Source: Olleya namhaensis (GTDB lineage Bacteria; Bacteroidota; Bacteroidia; Flavobacteriales; Flavobacteriaceae). Taken from it: a stretch of DNA of 64,000 nt. Where the stretch lies: positions 124,001 through 188,000 of the forward strand of contig NZ_FORM01000008.1 of assembly GCF_900114005.1 (NCBI RefSeq), read 5' to 3'. Under the pieces are notes generated by a model. It saw nothing but the letters and a program-made list of their open reading frames with translations. It was not told where the DNA came from and made no database searches. Both the position numbers and the translations under genes were made by a program. Below, piece after piece: positions 43,186-52,381 of this stretch. Position 1 is the stretch's first letter. Each line of letters starts with the position of its first letter.

Positions 43186-44712
43186 ATGAACCCACAAGAC
43201 ATTGAAAATATAGAATTAGCATATCTAACTCTAGATGATTATCAAGAGTTAAAAGAGGCTATGCAAGAAGCATATAAGTCTATGCCTAATTTATATTGGA
43301 GAGAACATCAAATTAAAACATTAATAGACAAGTTTCCGGAAGGACAAGTTGTTATTAAAATCAACAACCAAATTGCAGGTTGTGCTTTATCTATAATAGT
43401 AGATTACGATAGGATTGAAGAAGAACACACCTACGAGGATATTACAGGTAATTACTCTTTTAACACACATACCAAATCTGGAGATGTGCTTTATGGTATT
43501 GATGTTTTTATAAAACCTAAATTTAGAGGATTACGTTTAGGGAGACGTTTGTATGACTACAGAAAAGAATTATGCGAACAACTTAACCTAAGAGGTATTG
43601 TATTTGGCGGTCGTATTCCAAACTACCACAATCACCAAGATAAAATGACGCCGAAGGAATACATGGATAAAGTGAAGCGTAAAGAAATCCATGATTCTGT
43701 TTTAAACTTTCAAATATCAAACGACTTTCACCCACTACGTGTTTTAAAAGGCTACTTAGAAGGGGATAAAGACTCTGGAGAATTTGCGGTGCTTTTAGAA
43801 TGGGATAATATTTATTACAAAAAACCATCTAAAAAAGCAGCTACCAAGAAAAAAGTAGTGCGTTTAGGTCTTATACAGTGGCAAATGCGTTTATATAAGG
43901 ATCTGGAAGAATTAATGCAACAAGCCGAATATTTTGTGGATGCCGTATCTGGATACCGTTCTGACTTTGCGTTATTCCCTGAGTTTTTTAACGCGCCTTT
44001 AATGGCTACCAACAACCACTTACCGGTATCTGAAGCTATTAGAGAATTAGCAAAACATACGGATGAGATTGTACAAAAATTTTCAGAATTAGCGATTTCA
44101 TACAACATCAATATTATTACAGGAAGTTTTCCAGAAATGAAAGACGACCTATTATATAACGTTGGATATTTATGTAGACGAGATGGGACATTAGAACGTT
44201 ATGAAAAATTACACGTCACACCTGATGAAGCTAAAGTTTGGGGTATGCAAGGTGGTAACAAACTACAGGCATTTGATACCGATTGCGGAAAAATAGGAAT
44301 TTTAATTTGCTACGATTCTGAGTTCCCTGAGTTAAGTAGATTATTAGCTGATGAGGGTATGGACATATTATTTGTTCCGTTTTTAACGGATACACAAAAT
44401 GGGTATTCTAGAGTCCGTCATTGTGCACAAGCACGTGCTATAGAAAACGAATGTTATGTTGCTATTGCAGGTAGCGTTGGTAACTTACCAAAAGTACACA
44501 ACATGGACATCCAATATGCGCAGTCGATGGTGTTTACGCCTTGCGATTTTGCGTTCCCTGCAAATGGTATAAAAGCAGAAGCTACAGCAAACACAGAAAT
44601 GATTTTAATTGCAGATGTAGACATAGATTTACTACGCGAATTAAACCAATTTGGTAGCGTTAGAAACCTAAAAGACAGACGTAAAGACATTTTCAGCTTG
44701 ACTAAAAAATAG
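43186..44712 (+). CDS. GNAT acetyltransferase fused to carbon-nitrogen hydrolase
   Basis: 508 residues in two domains. N-terminal GNAT (about 8-205), with DVFIKPKFRGLRLGRRLYDYRK as acetyl-CoA site. C-terminal nitrilase/amidase domain (about 225-505) with the triad Glu266 (LFPEFF), Lys341 (RYEKLHVTP) and Cys375 (ILICYDSEFPE). The fusion is a known arrangement in Bacteroidota and Proteobacteria; the substrate is not known to me. A gene cluster of amino-acid ligase-type enzymes follows. Confidence 0.92.
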   Translation: MNPQDIENIELAYLTLDDYQELKEAMQEAYKSMPNLYWREHQIKTLIDKFPEGQVVIKINNQIAGCALSIIVDYDRIEEEHTYEDITGNYSFNTHTKSGDVLYGIDVFIKPKFRGLRLGRRLYDYRKELCEQLNLRGIVFGGRIPNYHNHQDKMTPKEYMDKVKRKEIHDSVLNFQISNDFHPLRVLKGYLEGDKDSGEFAVLLEWDNIYYKKPSKKAATKKKVVRLGLIQWQMRLYKDLEELMQQAEYFVDAVSGYRSDFALFPEFFNAPLMATNNHLPVSEAIRELAKHTDEIVQKFSELAISYNINIITGSFPEMKDDLLYNVGYLCRRDGTLERYEKLHVTPDEAKVWGMQGGNKLQAFDTDCGKIGILICYDSEFPELSRLLADEGMDILFVPFLTDTQNGYSRVRHCAQARAIENECYVAIAGSVGNLPKVHNMDIQYAQSMVFTPCDFAFPANGIKAEATANTEMILIADVDIDLLRELNQFGSVRNLKDRRKDIFSLTKK

Positions 44713-44739
44713 GCTTTACTATTTATTAAAAAATTAACT

Positions 44740-44770
44740 AAACTGGTTTTACTTTTTGTAAAACCAGTTT
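44740..44770. other. Intergenic hairpin
   Basis: Perfect 13-bp inverted pair AAACTGGTTTTAC and GTAAAACCAGTTT around a TTTTT loop, in the 107-bp gap between the GNAT-nitrilase gene and the RimK-like gene. No T run follows, so it is a weak terminator candidate or an attenuating structure. Confidence 0.6.
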
Positions 44771-44819
44771 AAAAATAATATAACTTTACTTATAATTTAT
44801 ATCGCGATCATCGCATAAA

Positions 44820-46265
44820 ATGAACAAATACATTGTTGTCAATCAACCTGAAAAATGGCATTTTTCGATTGAGAATATTACGGTAATTTCTTCTCAAGAC
44901 TATCTTACCAATCCTAAGTTTTCACTTTTAAAAAAAGCGAGAATATTTAACCTTTGCAAAGACTACAGCTATCAATCTAAAGGGTATTACGTGTCTTTAT
45001 TAGCAGAAGCTAGAGGTCATTTAGCCATTCCTACGGTTAGAAACATTGTAGATTTAAAAACATTAAAACTCGTTAAAATTGTATCGGATGAGTTTGATGA
45101 TGTTATCCAACAAAGTTTAAAAAGTATTAAATCAAGAGAATTTACATTGAGCATCTATTTTGGACAAAATGTAGCTCAAAAATATAAAGAGCTAAGCAGC
45201 TTATTTTATAAACATTTTCAAGTGCCTTTTTTACGTATTAAGTTTCATCATAACAACAAATGGAACATACAAAGTATTAAAGCCATTTCAGAATCCGAAA
45301 TCCCAGCGGATCATATCGAAAGTGTCAACGTATTCGCCAATCAATATTTTGCAAAAAAACGTTACGACACACCTAAATTAGCGACGTCAGATTTCGATTT
45401 AGCGATTTTAGTTAACCCAAACGATCCCGCACCTCCAAGCAACGCCAAAGCCTTAAAAAGGTTTATTGATATTGCTGAAAAAATGAATATTTATGCCGAA
45501 ATCATAGAGCCTAAAGACTTAAGTCGCCTATCGTCTTTTGATGCTTTATTTATTAGACAAAGTACAGAAGTTAATAATGAAGCCTATGCTTTTGCTAGAA
45601 AAGCACAACAAGAAGGACTTGCAATTATTGACTACCCCGAGGCTATTTTAAAATGTTGCAACAAAGTGTATATGGCAGAAGCTTTAAACAATGCACATAT
45701 AGCAACACCAAAAACAGTCATTGTACACAAAGAGAATAGAGCGTTAGTTTTAGAACAAGTAGGCTTACCATGTGTTTTAAAAGCACCAGATAGCACGTTT
45801 TCGTTTGGTGTAAAAAAAGCTAAAACAGCAGCAGAATATGATACGTTAGTCTCTGAAATGCTTAAAGAATCAGACTTAATTATTGCGCAAGAGTTTTGTC
45901 CATCTGATTACGATTGGCGCATTGGAATTATAGACGATGTGCCTTTTTATGCCTGTAAATACTATATGGCAAAAGGACATTGGCAAATCTATAATTGGAA
46001 TGCCGATAAAAAAAACGATCAAGATGGTGACGCAGATTGCCTACCAATAGAAGACGTCCCAAAAACAGTTATTACTATGGCTATAAAATCGGCTAAACTG
46101 ATGGGAAAAGGTTTATATGGTATTGATATAAAAGTGGTAAACAATACGTCGATGGTTATTGAAATTAATGACAACCCTAACATTGACTTTGGAGTAGAAG
46201 ACGCATTTTATGGTGATCTAGTCTACACAAAAATATTGAATGCTTTAAAAACAAGATTGGAATAA
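44820..46265 (+). CDS. RimK-like ATP-grasp ligase
   Basis: 481 residues. The N-terminal 170 residues match the RimK-like N-terminal (RLAN) domain (YVSLLAEARGHLAIPTVRN). The ATP-grasp fold follows: LPCVLKAPDSTFSFGVKKA, IAQEFCPSDYDWRIGIIDD and MVIEINDNPNIDFGVED, with the metal-binding Glu and Asn. It would join an amino acid, commonly glutamate, to an acceptor carboxylate. It lies 2 bp before a glutamate-cysteine-ligase-like gene. Confidence 0.9.
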   Translation: MNKYIVVNQPEKWHFSIENITVISSQDYLTNPKFSLLKKARIFNLCKDYSYQSKGYYVSLLAEARGHLAIPTVRNIVDLKTLKLVKIVSDEFDDVIQQSLKSIKSREFTLSIYFGQNVAQKYKELSSLFYKHFQVPFLRIKFHHNNKWNIQSIKAISESEIPADHIESVNVFANQYFAKKRYDTPKLATSDFDLAILVNPNDPAPPSNAKALKRFIDIAEKMNIYAEIIEPKDLSRLSSFDALFIRQSTEVNNEAYAFARKAQQEGLAIIDYPEAILKCCNKVYMAEALNNAHIATPKTVIVHKENRALVLEQVGLPCVLKAPDSTFSFGVKKAKTAAEYDTLVSEMLKESDLIIAQEFCPSDYDWRIGIIDDVPFYACKYYMAKGHWQIYNWNADKKNDQDGDADCLPIEDVPKTVITMAIKSAKLMGKGLYGIDIKVVNNTSMVIEINDNPNIDFGVEDAFYGDLVYTKILNALKTRLE

Positions 46266-46267
46266 TT

Positions 46268-47500
46268 ATGGGTAAAAAGTATCACTTATTTGAGGTCTAT
46301 GGGATAGAGCTTGAATACATGTTAGTTAACACTAATAGCTTTAAAGTGGCACCTATTGTTGATGTATTACTAACTAAAAAGAATGGCCAATTAACTTCTG
46401 ATATTGAAAACGGAACCATTGCTTGGAGTAATGAGTTGGTTGCCCATGTGGTAGAATTAAAGACCAATGGACCAACTAAAGATTTAAATTCGTTAGCGGA
46501 AGCATTTCATAAAAACGTATTAGAAATTAATGCGTTACTAAAACCGCTACAAGCTAATTTACTACCTACAGCATGTCACCCGACAATGGATCCTTTAAAA
46601 GACACACAATTATGGAAACACAGTTATAGTGAAGTGTATGAGTTGTACAATAGGATTTTTGACTGTAAAGGTCATGGCTGGAGTAATGTCCAAAGCACAC
46701 ACATTAACCTCCCTTTTTATGATGATAAAGAATTTGAAAAACTACACGCAGCCGTTAGGGTAATTTTACCGCTATTACCAGGATTGTGTGCCAGCTCTCC
46801 AATATTAGATGGTAAAGTAACAGGTTTTAAAGACACTAGATTAGAGTATTATAAAACCAACCAAAAAGAAATTCCAGAAATGACAGGGTTAGTTATTCCG
46901 GAGCGCGTCTTTACAAAAGCAGATTACTACGCAACTATTTTTGAACCCATAAAAAAAGCCATTAAAAAGCATGACACTAACAATATCTTAGATCATCACT
47001 TTTTAAATAGTCGTGGTGCCATTGCTAGATTTGACAGAAATGCTATTGAAATTAGATTAGTAGATATACAAGAATGTCCAAAAGCAGACATTGCCATTTG
47101 CGCATTAATAATTGAAGTTTTAAAGCTATTAGTTAATGGAGAAACGGTAGGACTTAAAAAGCAAGAAAAATGGTTAAAACAAGATCTTTTTGCTATTTTG
47201 AATAATACTATAAAAGACGGAGAACTTTACAACATCTCTGACTTAAACTATTTAGAGCTATTTGATTTAAAAGACGCTGCCACAGTAAAAGACATATGGA
47301 AACATCTATACAGTCTAGTTAAAGAAAACATCTCTGAGGACTACCAAAAAGCGTTAGAGACTATCCTTACACATGGTACATTATCTACTAGAATTATTAC
47401 CGCATTAAAACAAGATGTTTCAGTTAAAAACATAACTCACATTTATAATCAACTAGCCCAATGTTTGCAAAACAACGTGCTATTTACACCCACGGTTTAA
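46268..47500 (+). CDS. GCS2-like (glutamate-cysteine ligase family) protein
   Basis: 410 residues. FEVYGIELEYMLVNTNSFKV is the family opening, HINLPFYDD and LPGLCASSPILDGKVTGFKD and FNSRGAIARFDRNAIEIRLVD (similar to the text at about 250) are conserved. It probably forms a gamma-glutamyl or similar amide bond with ATP. Whether cysteine is the acceptor is not shown. Second of three closely packed genes. Confidence 0.87.
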   Translation: MGKKYHLFEVYGIELEYMLVNTNSFKVAPIVDVLLTKKNGQLTSDIENGTIAWSNELVAHVVELKTNGPTKDLNSLAEAFHKNVLEINALLKPLQANLLPTACHPTMDPLKDTQLWKHSYSEVYELYNRIFDCKGHGWSNVQSTHINLPFYDDKEFEKLHAAVRVILPLLPGLCASSPILDGKVTGFKDTRLEYYKTNQKEIPEMTGLVIPERVFTKADYYATIFEPIKKAIKKHDTNNILDHHFLNSRGAIARFDRNAIEIRLVDIQECPKADIAICALIIEVLKLLVNGETVGLKKQEKWLKQDLFAILNNTIKDGELYNISDLNYLELFDLKDAATVKDIWKHLYSLVKENISEDYQKALETILTHGTLSTRIITALKQDVSVKNITHIYNQLAQCLQNNVLFTPTV

Positions 47501-47501
47501 A

Positions 47502-48182
47502 ATGAAATTAGTTATAACTTGCGAACATGGTGGTAATACTATTCCCAAGGAATACAAATCACTTTTCACAGACACTTCCGTACTTGAAACGCATAGAGGT
47601 TATGATTTAGGCGCTTTGGATGTGTTTAATTACTTACAACCACTAGCTGATTATTCTAACTATAGCAAAACTAGTCGCTTGTTAATAGAGTTGAATAGGT
47701 CTTTATTACACAAAAATGTATATTCCGAGTTTACTAAAAAGCTTCCTATCAATGAGAAAAAACAAATTATTAAAAAACATTATAGCGTATACAGAAGTGC
47801 AGTAACAGATTATATCCAAGCACGTATTAAAAATAATAATGACGTATTACACTTATCCATACATTCCTTTACTCCACAATTAAACCAAGACATCCGTAAT
47901 TGTGATATCGGTTTACTATTCGATTCTAGAAAAGCTAACGAAAAAGAAATTGCTGTTGCTTTAAAAAAAAGTATTCTCGCTAAAAACCCTAACTATCGAA
48001 TTCGCTTTAATTATCCTTATTTAGGTAAAGCTGATGGATTTACTACTACTTTAAGAAAACAGTTCCCGAAGCATTACTCTGGAATTGAAATTGAAATAAA
48101 CCAATCTTTTAGTGTCGACAATAAAATGCCCGATGCTATTAAGACTGTTCTAAAAGAAAGCATACTTAAATTTAAGGCATAA
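47502..48182 (+). CDS. N-formylglutamate amidohydrolase-like protein
   Basis: 226 residues. VITCEHGGNTIPKEYKSLF contains the metal-binding EHGG start, DLGALDVFNYL and SKTSRLLIELNRS follow, then HLSIHSFTP and GIEIEINQSF. The family removes N-formyl or related acyl groups from glutamate-type substrates. It starts 2 bp after the GCS2-like gene, and a terminator follows at once. Confidence 0.87.
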   Translation: MKLVITCEHGGNTIPKEYKSLFTDTSVLETHRGYDLGALDVFNYLQPLADYSNYSKTSRLLIELNRSLLHKNVYSEFTKKLPINEKKQIIKKHYSVYRSAVTDYIQARIKNNNDVLHLSIHSFTPQLNQDIRNCDIGLLFDSRKANEKEIAVALKKSILAKNPNYRIRFNYPYLGKADGFTTTLRKQFPKHYSGIEIEINQSFSVDNKMPDAIKTVLKESILKFKA

Positions 48183-48215
48183 AAAAAACCGTTACATCAC
48201 TGTAACGGTTTTTTT
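48182..48215. terminator. Bidirectional terminator
   Basis: 15-bp stem with central CCGTTACA/TGTAACGG, loop TCAC, A-rich left and T-rich right side. It separates the convergent amidohydrolase and T9SS-protein genes. Confidence 0.93.
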
Positions 48216-48232
48216 ATATAAATAATTAGTGA

Positions 48233-50392
48233 TTATTTTCTCACTACTACCTTTTTAGTAAAGCTTCTTGTTTCAGAAGTCATTCTTAAAATGTAAAGTC
48301 CACCAGCTAATTGATTTGTTTGAATCATGTTAGTGTTACTAGATAAACGACCAGCTAAGACTTGCTTACCATTTACGTCCATCATAGAGTAAGTTAAAAC
48401 TTCACCTTGTAATAAATTAATATTTACGTGTAACTCATTAACAACTGGATTAGGGTATAATTTAAGACCTGCGTCTAAGTTATCGTTTCCTTTAGTTTCA
48501 GCTAATTGAGTAGCTCCAGTAGTTCTATCAGTAGAACCTGTAGTTACAATTAATAATGGATTTCCATTAGCATCTAAATCTGCACAGATTTCATTGTTTT
48601 CAATTAAATCTAAGATATAAAAAGCAGTTGTATCACCTAATTCAATATCGTTTAAGTTAAACGTTGTTGGGTCGTAAGCTAAAGTATGTACTTTATAGTT
48701 TCCACCTGATACTGGTAAAATCATTGTTGTTGACTCACTAACACCTTCAATAGTTAAACCTGCACCTTTAGTAAGCACTGTACCTAATTGGTATCCTACA
48801 GGTAAAACAGCATCGTTATTAGTTATTACACTAACTGAAACAGTTACTCCTGGTGTTACTACAGCAAAACCTGTAGATAATGATCCCGTACCAGCTGATA
48901 CATCTTCACATTGTAATACATCTACTAAAGCAAAGCTAATTGTTTGTGTATCGCATAACGTTCCTCCATTGTAATCAGCAGAAAATAATTCAGCTTGAAT
49001 CTGGAAGTTTCCTAATCCTAAACTCCAAGCAACTCCTCCTGCAGGGTAAGTATAAGGTACTACGTTTTCAATAATAACAAGTGTTTCGTTAGTATCTAAG
49101 TTAGTAGCAGTTAATCTTACGCTTTCAGATCCTCCGTCAACAATTGCATCAACATAAAAATCTTCAGGTAAATCAGCAATATTATAAACACCACCTTGTG
49201 CTATAGTAACATTATCTGTTGTATTAGAAAAAGCAAATTCGCTAATAGTTCCACAAGGCTCTTCACAATTAATTGTAAATGTAACACAAGAGCTATCACA
49301 CTCTGCACCACCAGCATTGTTAGCTGCATAAATACTAGAACATACTTTAAAAGTACCACATCCATGTGCCCATGAAGCAGTTGTTGCTCCTGGATAAGTA
49401 TATGGTGTTGCATTTTCAGTTTTAGTATAAACGTCTCCTGTTTCTAAGTTTGTTAAAGTAAAATAAGCACTTTCAACATTTCCTGACGTTAATAAGTTGA
49501 TGTTAAAATCTGCAGGTAAGTTATCAAGATCATAACTAGCACCATCTACTATAGATACAGCAGCATCAGAAAAGTTAGAAAATTCAAATCCATCTACTTC
49601 TCCACAAATCGTGTTGTTTATTGTAAAATAAATTACATTTTCATCACAAGCAGCACCCTGGCAGTAATTAGTAGCAAAGATTTTACTTGTAATTTTAAAA
49701 TTACCAGTTCCATAACTCCAAGCAGCGTTTCCTCCTGGTGCAGTATATGGTAAATAGTTTTCACCAACATTAAAAACTTGACCTGTAGTTAAGTTTTCAA
49801 CTTTAAGACTAGCACTTTCAGACTGACCGTTTACTATTAAATCAGCATAAAAATTATTAGGTAAAGTATCTAACTCGTAAACCCCGTGGTCTACAACCGT
49901 TACAGTATCCGTTCCATTAGATAATTCTAATCCAGAAATATCTCCACATGGATTAGAACATGTAATAGTAAAACGGATTGTTTCGCTATCACAGTAAGAA
50001 CTACAACTGCTATACTTATAAATTTTTGATTTTACTTCAAAGTTACCACAACCTAAGTTCCATGCTCCGTTTCCTCCTGGAAATGTATATGGCGCATAGT
50101 TTTCGTTAATGTTGTAACATTGTCCAGTGTCTAGGTTTCTAACATAGTATCTAGCACTGTTAGAATATCCATTTACTTGTAAATCAATATAAAAATCACT
50201 TGGAAGATCTCCAATGTAATATGATTGATTATTAGAAATGGCTGTCGAAGAGCTTCCATTAGAAAACTCAAAACCAGCAATTGAACCACAATACGTGTCT
50301 TCAAAAGCAAAAGTTTGAACCGAAAAAGCTAAGGCTACCAAAATAAATAGCGCCCTAAAATTTAGAGTTTGATTGTGTAATTTTTTATACAT
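48233..50392 (-). CDS. Secreted repeat protein with T9SS type A sorting domain
   Basis: 719 residues from the ATG at 50392; this start gives a clear signal peptide (FRALFILVALAFSVQTFA), while an upstream in-frame ATG adds an unlikely 17 residues and lies downstream of the -7 element by only a short distance. Four repeats of about 115 residues follow, each starting C-G-x-I-x-x-F/L-x-x-S-N, then DLPxDFYxDL and ENYxPYTxPGGNxAW and two Cys pairs. The C-terminal KLYPNPVVNELHV to KKVVVRK is a type A signal for type IX secretion. Probably a cell-surface or exported protein; ligand unknown. Confidence 0.9.
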   Translation of the reverse strand: MYKKLHNQTLNFRALFILVALAFSVQTFAFEDTYCGSIAGFEFSNGSSSTAISNNQSYYIGDLPSDFYIDLQVNGYSNSARYYVRNLDTGQCYNINENYAPYTFPGGNGAWNLGCGNFEVKSKIYKYSSCSSYCDSETIRFTITCSNPCGDISGLELSNGTDTVTVVDHGVYELDTLPNNFYADLIVNGQSESASLKVENLTTGQVFNVGENYLPYTAPGGNAAWSYGTGNFKITSKIFATNYCQGAACDENVIYFTINNTICGEVDGFEFSNFSDAAVSIVDGASYDLDNLPADFNINLLTSGNVESAYFTLTNLETGDVYTKTENATPYTYPGATTASWAHGCGTFKVCSSIYAANNAGGAECDSSCVTFTINCEEPCGTISEFAFSNTTDNVTIAQGGVYNIADLPEDFYVDAIVDGGSESVRLTATNLDTNETLVIIENVVPYTYPAGGVAWSLGLGNFQIQAELFSADYNGGTLCDTQTISFALVDVLQCEDVSAGTGSLSTGFAVVTPGVTVSVSVITNNDAVLPVGYQLGTVLTKGAGLTIEGVSESTTMILPVSGGNYKVHTLAYDPTTFNLNDIELGDTTAFYILDLIENNEICADLDANGNPLLIVTTGSTDRTTGATQLAETKGNDNLDAGLKLYPNPVVNELHVNINLLQGEVLTYSMMDVNGKQVLAGRLSSNTNMIQTNQLAGGLYILRMTSETRSFTKKVVVRK

Positions 50393-50427
50393 ACTTGAGG
50401 GTTTTAGATTATTTACATTTACAACTG

Positions 50428-50435
50428 CAAATCTA
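50428..50435 (-). promoter_or_regulatory. -7 promoter element for T9SS protein gene
   Basis: Minus strand TAGATTTG matches TAnnTTTG, 35 bp upstream of the chosen start at 50392. Confidence 0.5.
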
Positions 50436-50560
50436 ACCAACAAAGTTTTCCTACAAGAAAATAATAGCCAAACCGTTTAATATTGTCTTTAAAAAGTTAA
50501 AGCGTTTGATTATACGGATTAAAAGCAGTAAGAAGAATTTTAACTAAAATAATTTGGTGA

Positions 50561-51142
50561 TTAAAATAGCAGCTTAATATTGGCGTAAGAATTGCTTAAT
50601 GCTTTACCCCAATCCTTCTCTCCTAGCCATTTCACCTCGGTAATACCCTCATTAAGTTGCGGATATAAATTACCAGAAAACGAAGACTGCATTTCATACC
50701 AATATGTAATTTTAAGTTTCGTCTTACCATTTCTTTTAAATATATGATAAGTAATTGGCAGTGGTTTTACTATTTTAAGACCAGAAACTCCTGTTTCCTC
50801 AGCAACTTCTCTAATCGCTGTTTCTTCAATAGTTTCGTTTTTTTCTGTTTTACCTTTTGGCAAATCCCATTTATCATTACGGTAGATAAACAATATGTCC
50901 CCGTCATCATTAAAAACTTTACCACCACCTGCTATAACATTAGGCAGTTTTTTCTTGAATGTTTTTAAAAGCTTATCCTCATTATGACCTATTAAACGTA
51001 CAGAAGCAACAGATTTTTTAGCCAAAGTCTTAAGGACTAAATCTATATCTGCATCTTTAAGCAAAAAGTTTTTAAAATCAGTTTCCTTTTCAACTTTTGT
51101 AGTTAAATAGATAGGTTTGTCGTTTACAAAAATGCGTTGCAT
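50561..51142 (-). CDS. Nudix hydrolase
   Basis: 193 residues. The Nudix box GKTEKNETIEETAIREVAEE followed by TGV (about 117-139) is complete, with the metal-binding Glu residues. The first 65 residues (IFVNDKPIYLTTKVEKETDF) form an unclassified N-terminal part. It cleaves a nucleoside diphosphate linked to an unknown group. Confidence 0.9.
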   Translation of the reverse strand: MQRIFVNDKPIYLTTKVEKETDFKNFLLKDADIDLVLKTLAKKSVASVRLIGHNEDKLLKTFKKKLPNVIAGGGKVFNDDGDILFIYRNDKWDLPKGKTEKNETIEETAIREVAEETGVSGLKIVKPLPITYHIFKRNGKTKLKITYWYEMQSSFSGNLYPQLNEGITEVKWLGEKDWGKALSNSYANIKLLF

Positions 51143-51250
51143 AAATATGGGAGACTAGTATTATTTAGGTAAAAATATTAAATTTAATGACAATGACACT
51201 TTCTCTCAATTTATTTTAAAATTAATTTTAAGTAAAATTAAATAAAACTG

Positions 51251-51258
51251 TATTTTTG
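51251..51258 (+). promoter_or_regulatory. -7 promoter element of pyrE
   Basis: TATTTTTG matches TAnnTTTG and ends only 4 bp before the pyrE ATG at 51263. If used, the mRNA would start at or very near the ATG, a leaderless transcript. Confidence 0.5.
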
Positions 51259-51262
51259 CCAT

Positions 51263-51907
51263 ATGATTTTCAACAAACAAACAGCCAGACAAACCGCAAA
51301 AGTTTTATTACAAATTAATGCGATCAAACTTCAACCTAGCGCACCATTTACTTGGGCATCTGGTTGGAAATCTCCCATTTACTGTGATAATCGCGTCGTA
51401 TTATCTTATCCTCCAGTACGTAATTATATTAGAGAGGAAATGAGTAAATTTATAGAAGAACATTATGGTAAACCTGATGTTATTGCGGGTGTAGCAACTG
51501 GTGCCATAGGTATCGGTATGTTAGTTGCAGAATATTTAAGCTTACCGTTTATTTATGTCCGTCCTGAAGCAAAAGGTCATGGAAGAAAAAACCAAATAGA
51601 AGGTCATATAGAAAGTGGTCAAAATGTAGTGGTCGTTGAGGATCTAATAAGCACAGGAAAAAGCAGCCTTAATGCAGTAAAAGCATTAAAGGAGGCTAAT
51701 GTTAATGTAAAAGGAATGGTTGCTATTTTCTCTTACGGATTTGACGTCGCAAAAGAAAACTTTGAAACTGAAAACATCACACTACACACATTAAGTAATT
51801 ACGAAAACCTATTAACGGAAGCTGCTTCTAGTAATTATATTTCTGATAAAGAAATTGAAACTTTAAGTCTTTGGAATGCCAATCCAAGTGTTTGGAACGC
51901 TAATTGA
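51263..51907 (+). CDS. pyrE: Orotate phosphoribosyltransferase
   Basis: 214 residues. FTWASGWKSPIYCDNR and the PRPP motif VVVVEDLISTGKSSLNA are intact. Makes orotidine 5'-phosphate in pyrimidine synthesis. Divergent from the Nudix gene; 66 bp precede the following SRPBCC gene. Confidence 0.95.
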   Translation: MIFNKQTARQTAKVLLQINAIKLQPSAPFTWASGWKSPIYCDNRVVLSYPPVRNYIREEMSKFIEEHYGKPDVIAGVATGAIGIGMLVAEYLSLPFIYVRPEAKGHGRKNQIEGHIESGQNVVVVEDLISTGKSSLNAVKALKEANVNVKGMVAIFSYGFDVAKENFETENITLHTLSNYENLLTEAASSNYISDKEIETLSLWNANPSVWNAN

Positions 51908-51973
51908 TACTATGCAATAGTTGCACTATTATTTAGTACAATACAATTTTAATAAAATAAAGACCATTATATA

Positions 51974-52381
51974 ATGAAATTACAAAGCCCAAAAGCAACC
52001 TTAGATAAATCTACAGAAGACACGTTTAATTTTTTAAGCGATGTAAAAAACTTTGAAACCTTAATGCCAGAAAACATAAGCAAGTTTGAAGTATTAGGAG
52101 AAGACAAATTTTTGTTTGCATTAAAAGGAATGCCAGAAATAGTCTTAAAAAAGAAAGAAATGACACCTAATAGCAGAATAGTACTTGGCGCTGCGGGAGG
52201 TAAATTAGACTTTTCTTTAATTGCAGATATTACTGAAATTGAAGCTAACAAAAGTGAAGTACAACTAACTTTTGAAGGTGAATTTAATGCAATGATGGCT
52301 ATGATGATTAAAGGTCCTATCAATAAATTTATCGAAACTTTAGCTACTAATATGCCTAAAGCAATTAATACAATAGCTTAA
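51974..52381 (+). CDS. SRPBCC-family protein
   Basis: 135 residues with START/Bet v1-like order of strands: KATLDKSTEDTFNFLSDVKN at the start, NFETLMPENISKFEVLGEDK, then VQLTFEGEFNAMMAMMIKGP and a long C-terminal helix (INKFIETLATNMPKAINTI). Such proteins bind small hydrophobic ligands; no function is known here. Its 3' end overlaps the convergent birA gene by 17 bases. Confidence 0.82.
   Translation: MKLQSPKATLDKSTEDTFNFLSDVKNFETLMPENISKFEVLGEDKFLFALKGMPEIVLKKKEMTPNSRIVLGAAGGKLDFSLIADITEIEANKSEVQLTFEGEFNAMMAMMIKGPINKFIETLATNMPKAINTIA

Noticed and set aside
50393-50443. 17-residue extension of the T9SS protein
   Set aside because: It would put residues ahead of a clear signal peptide, and the -7 element at 50428-50435 lies inside it.
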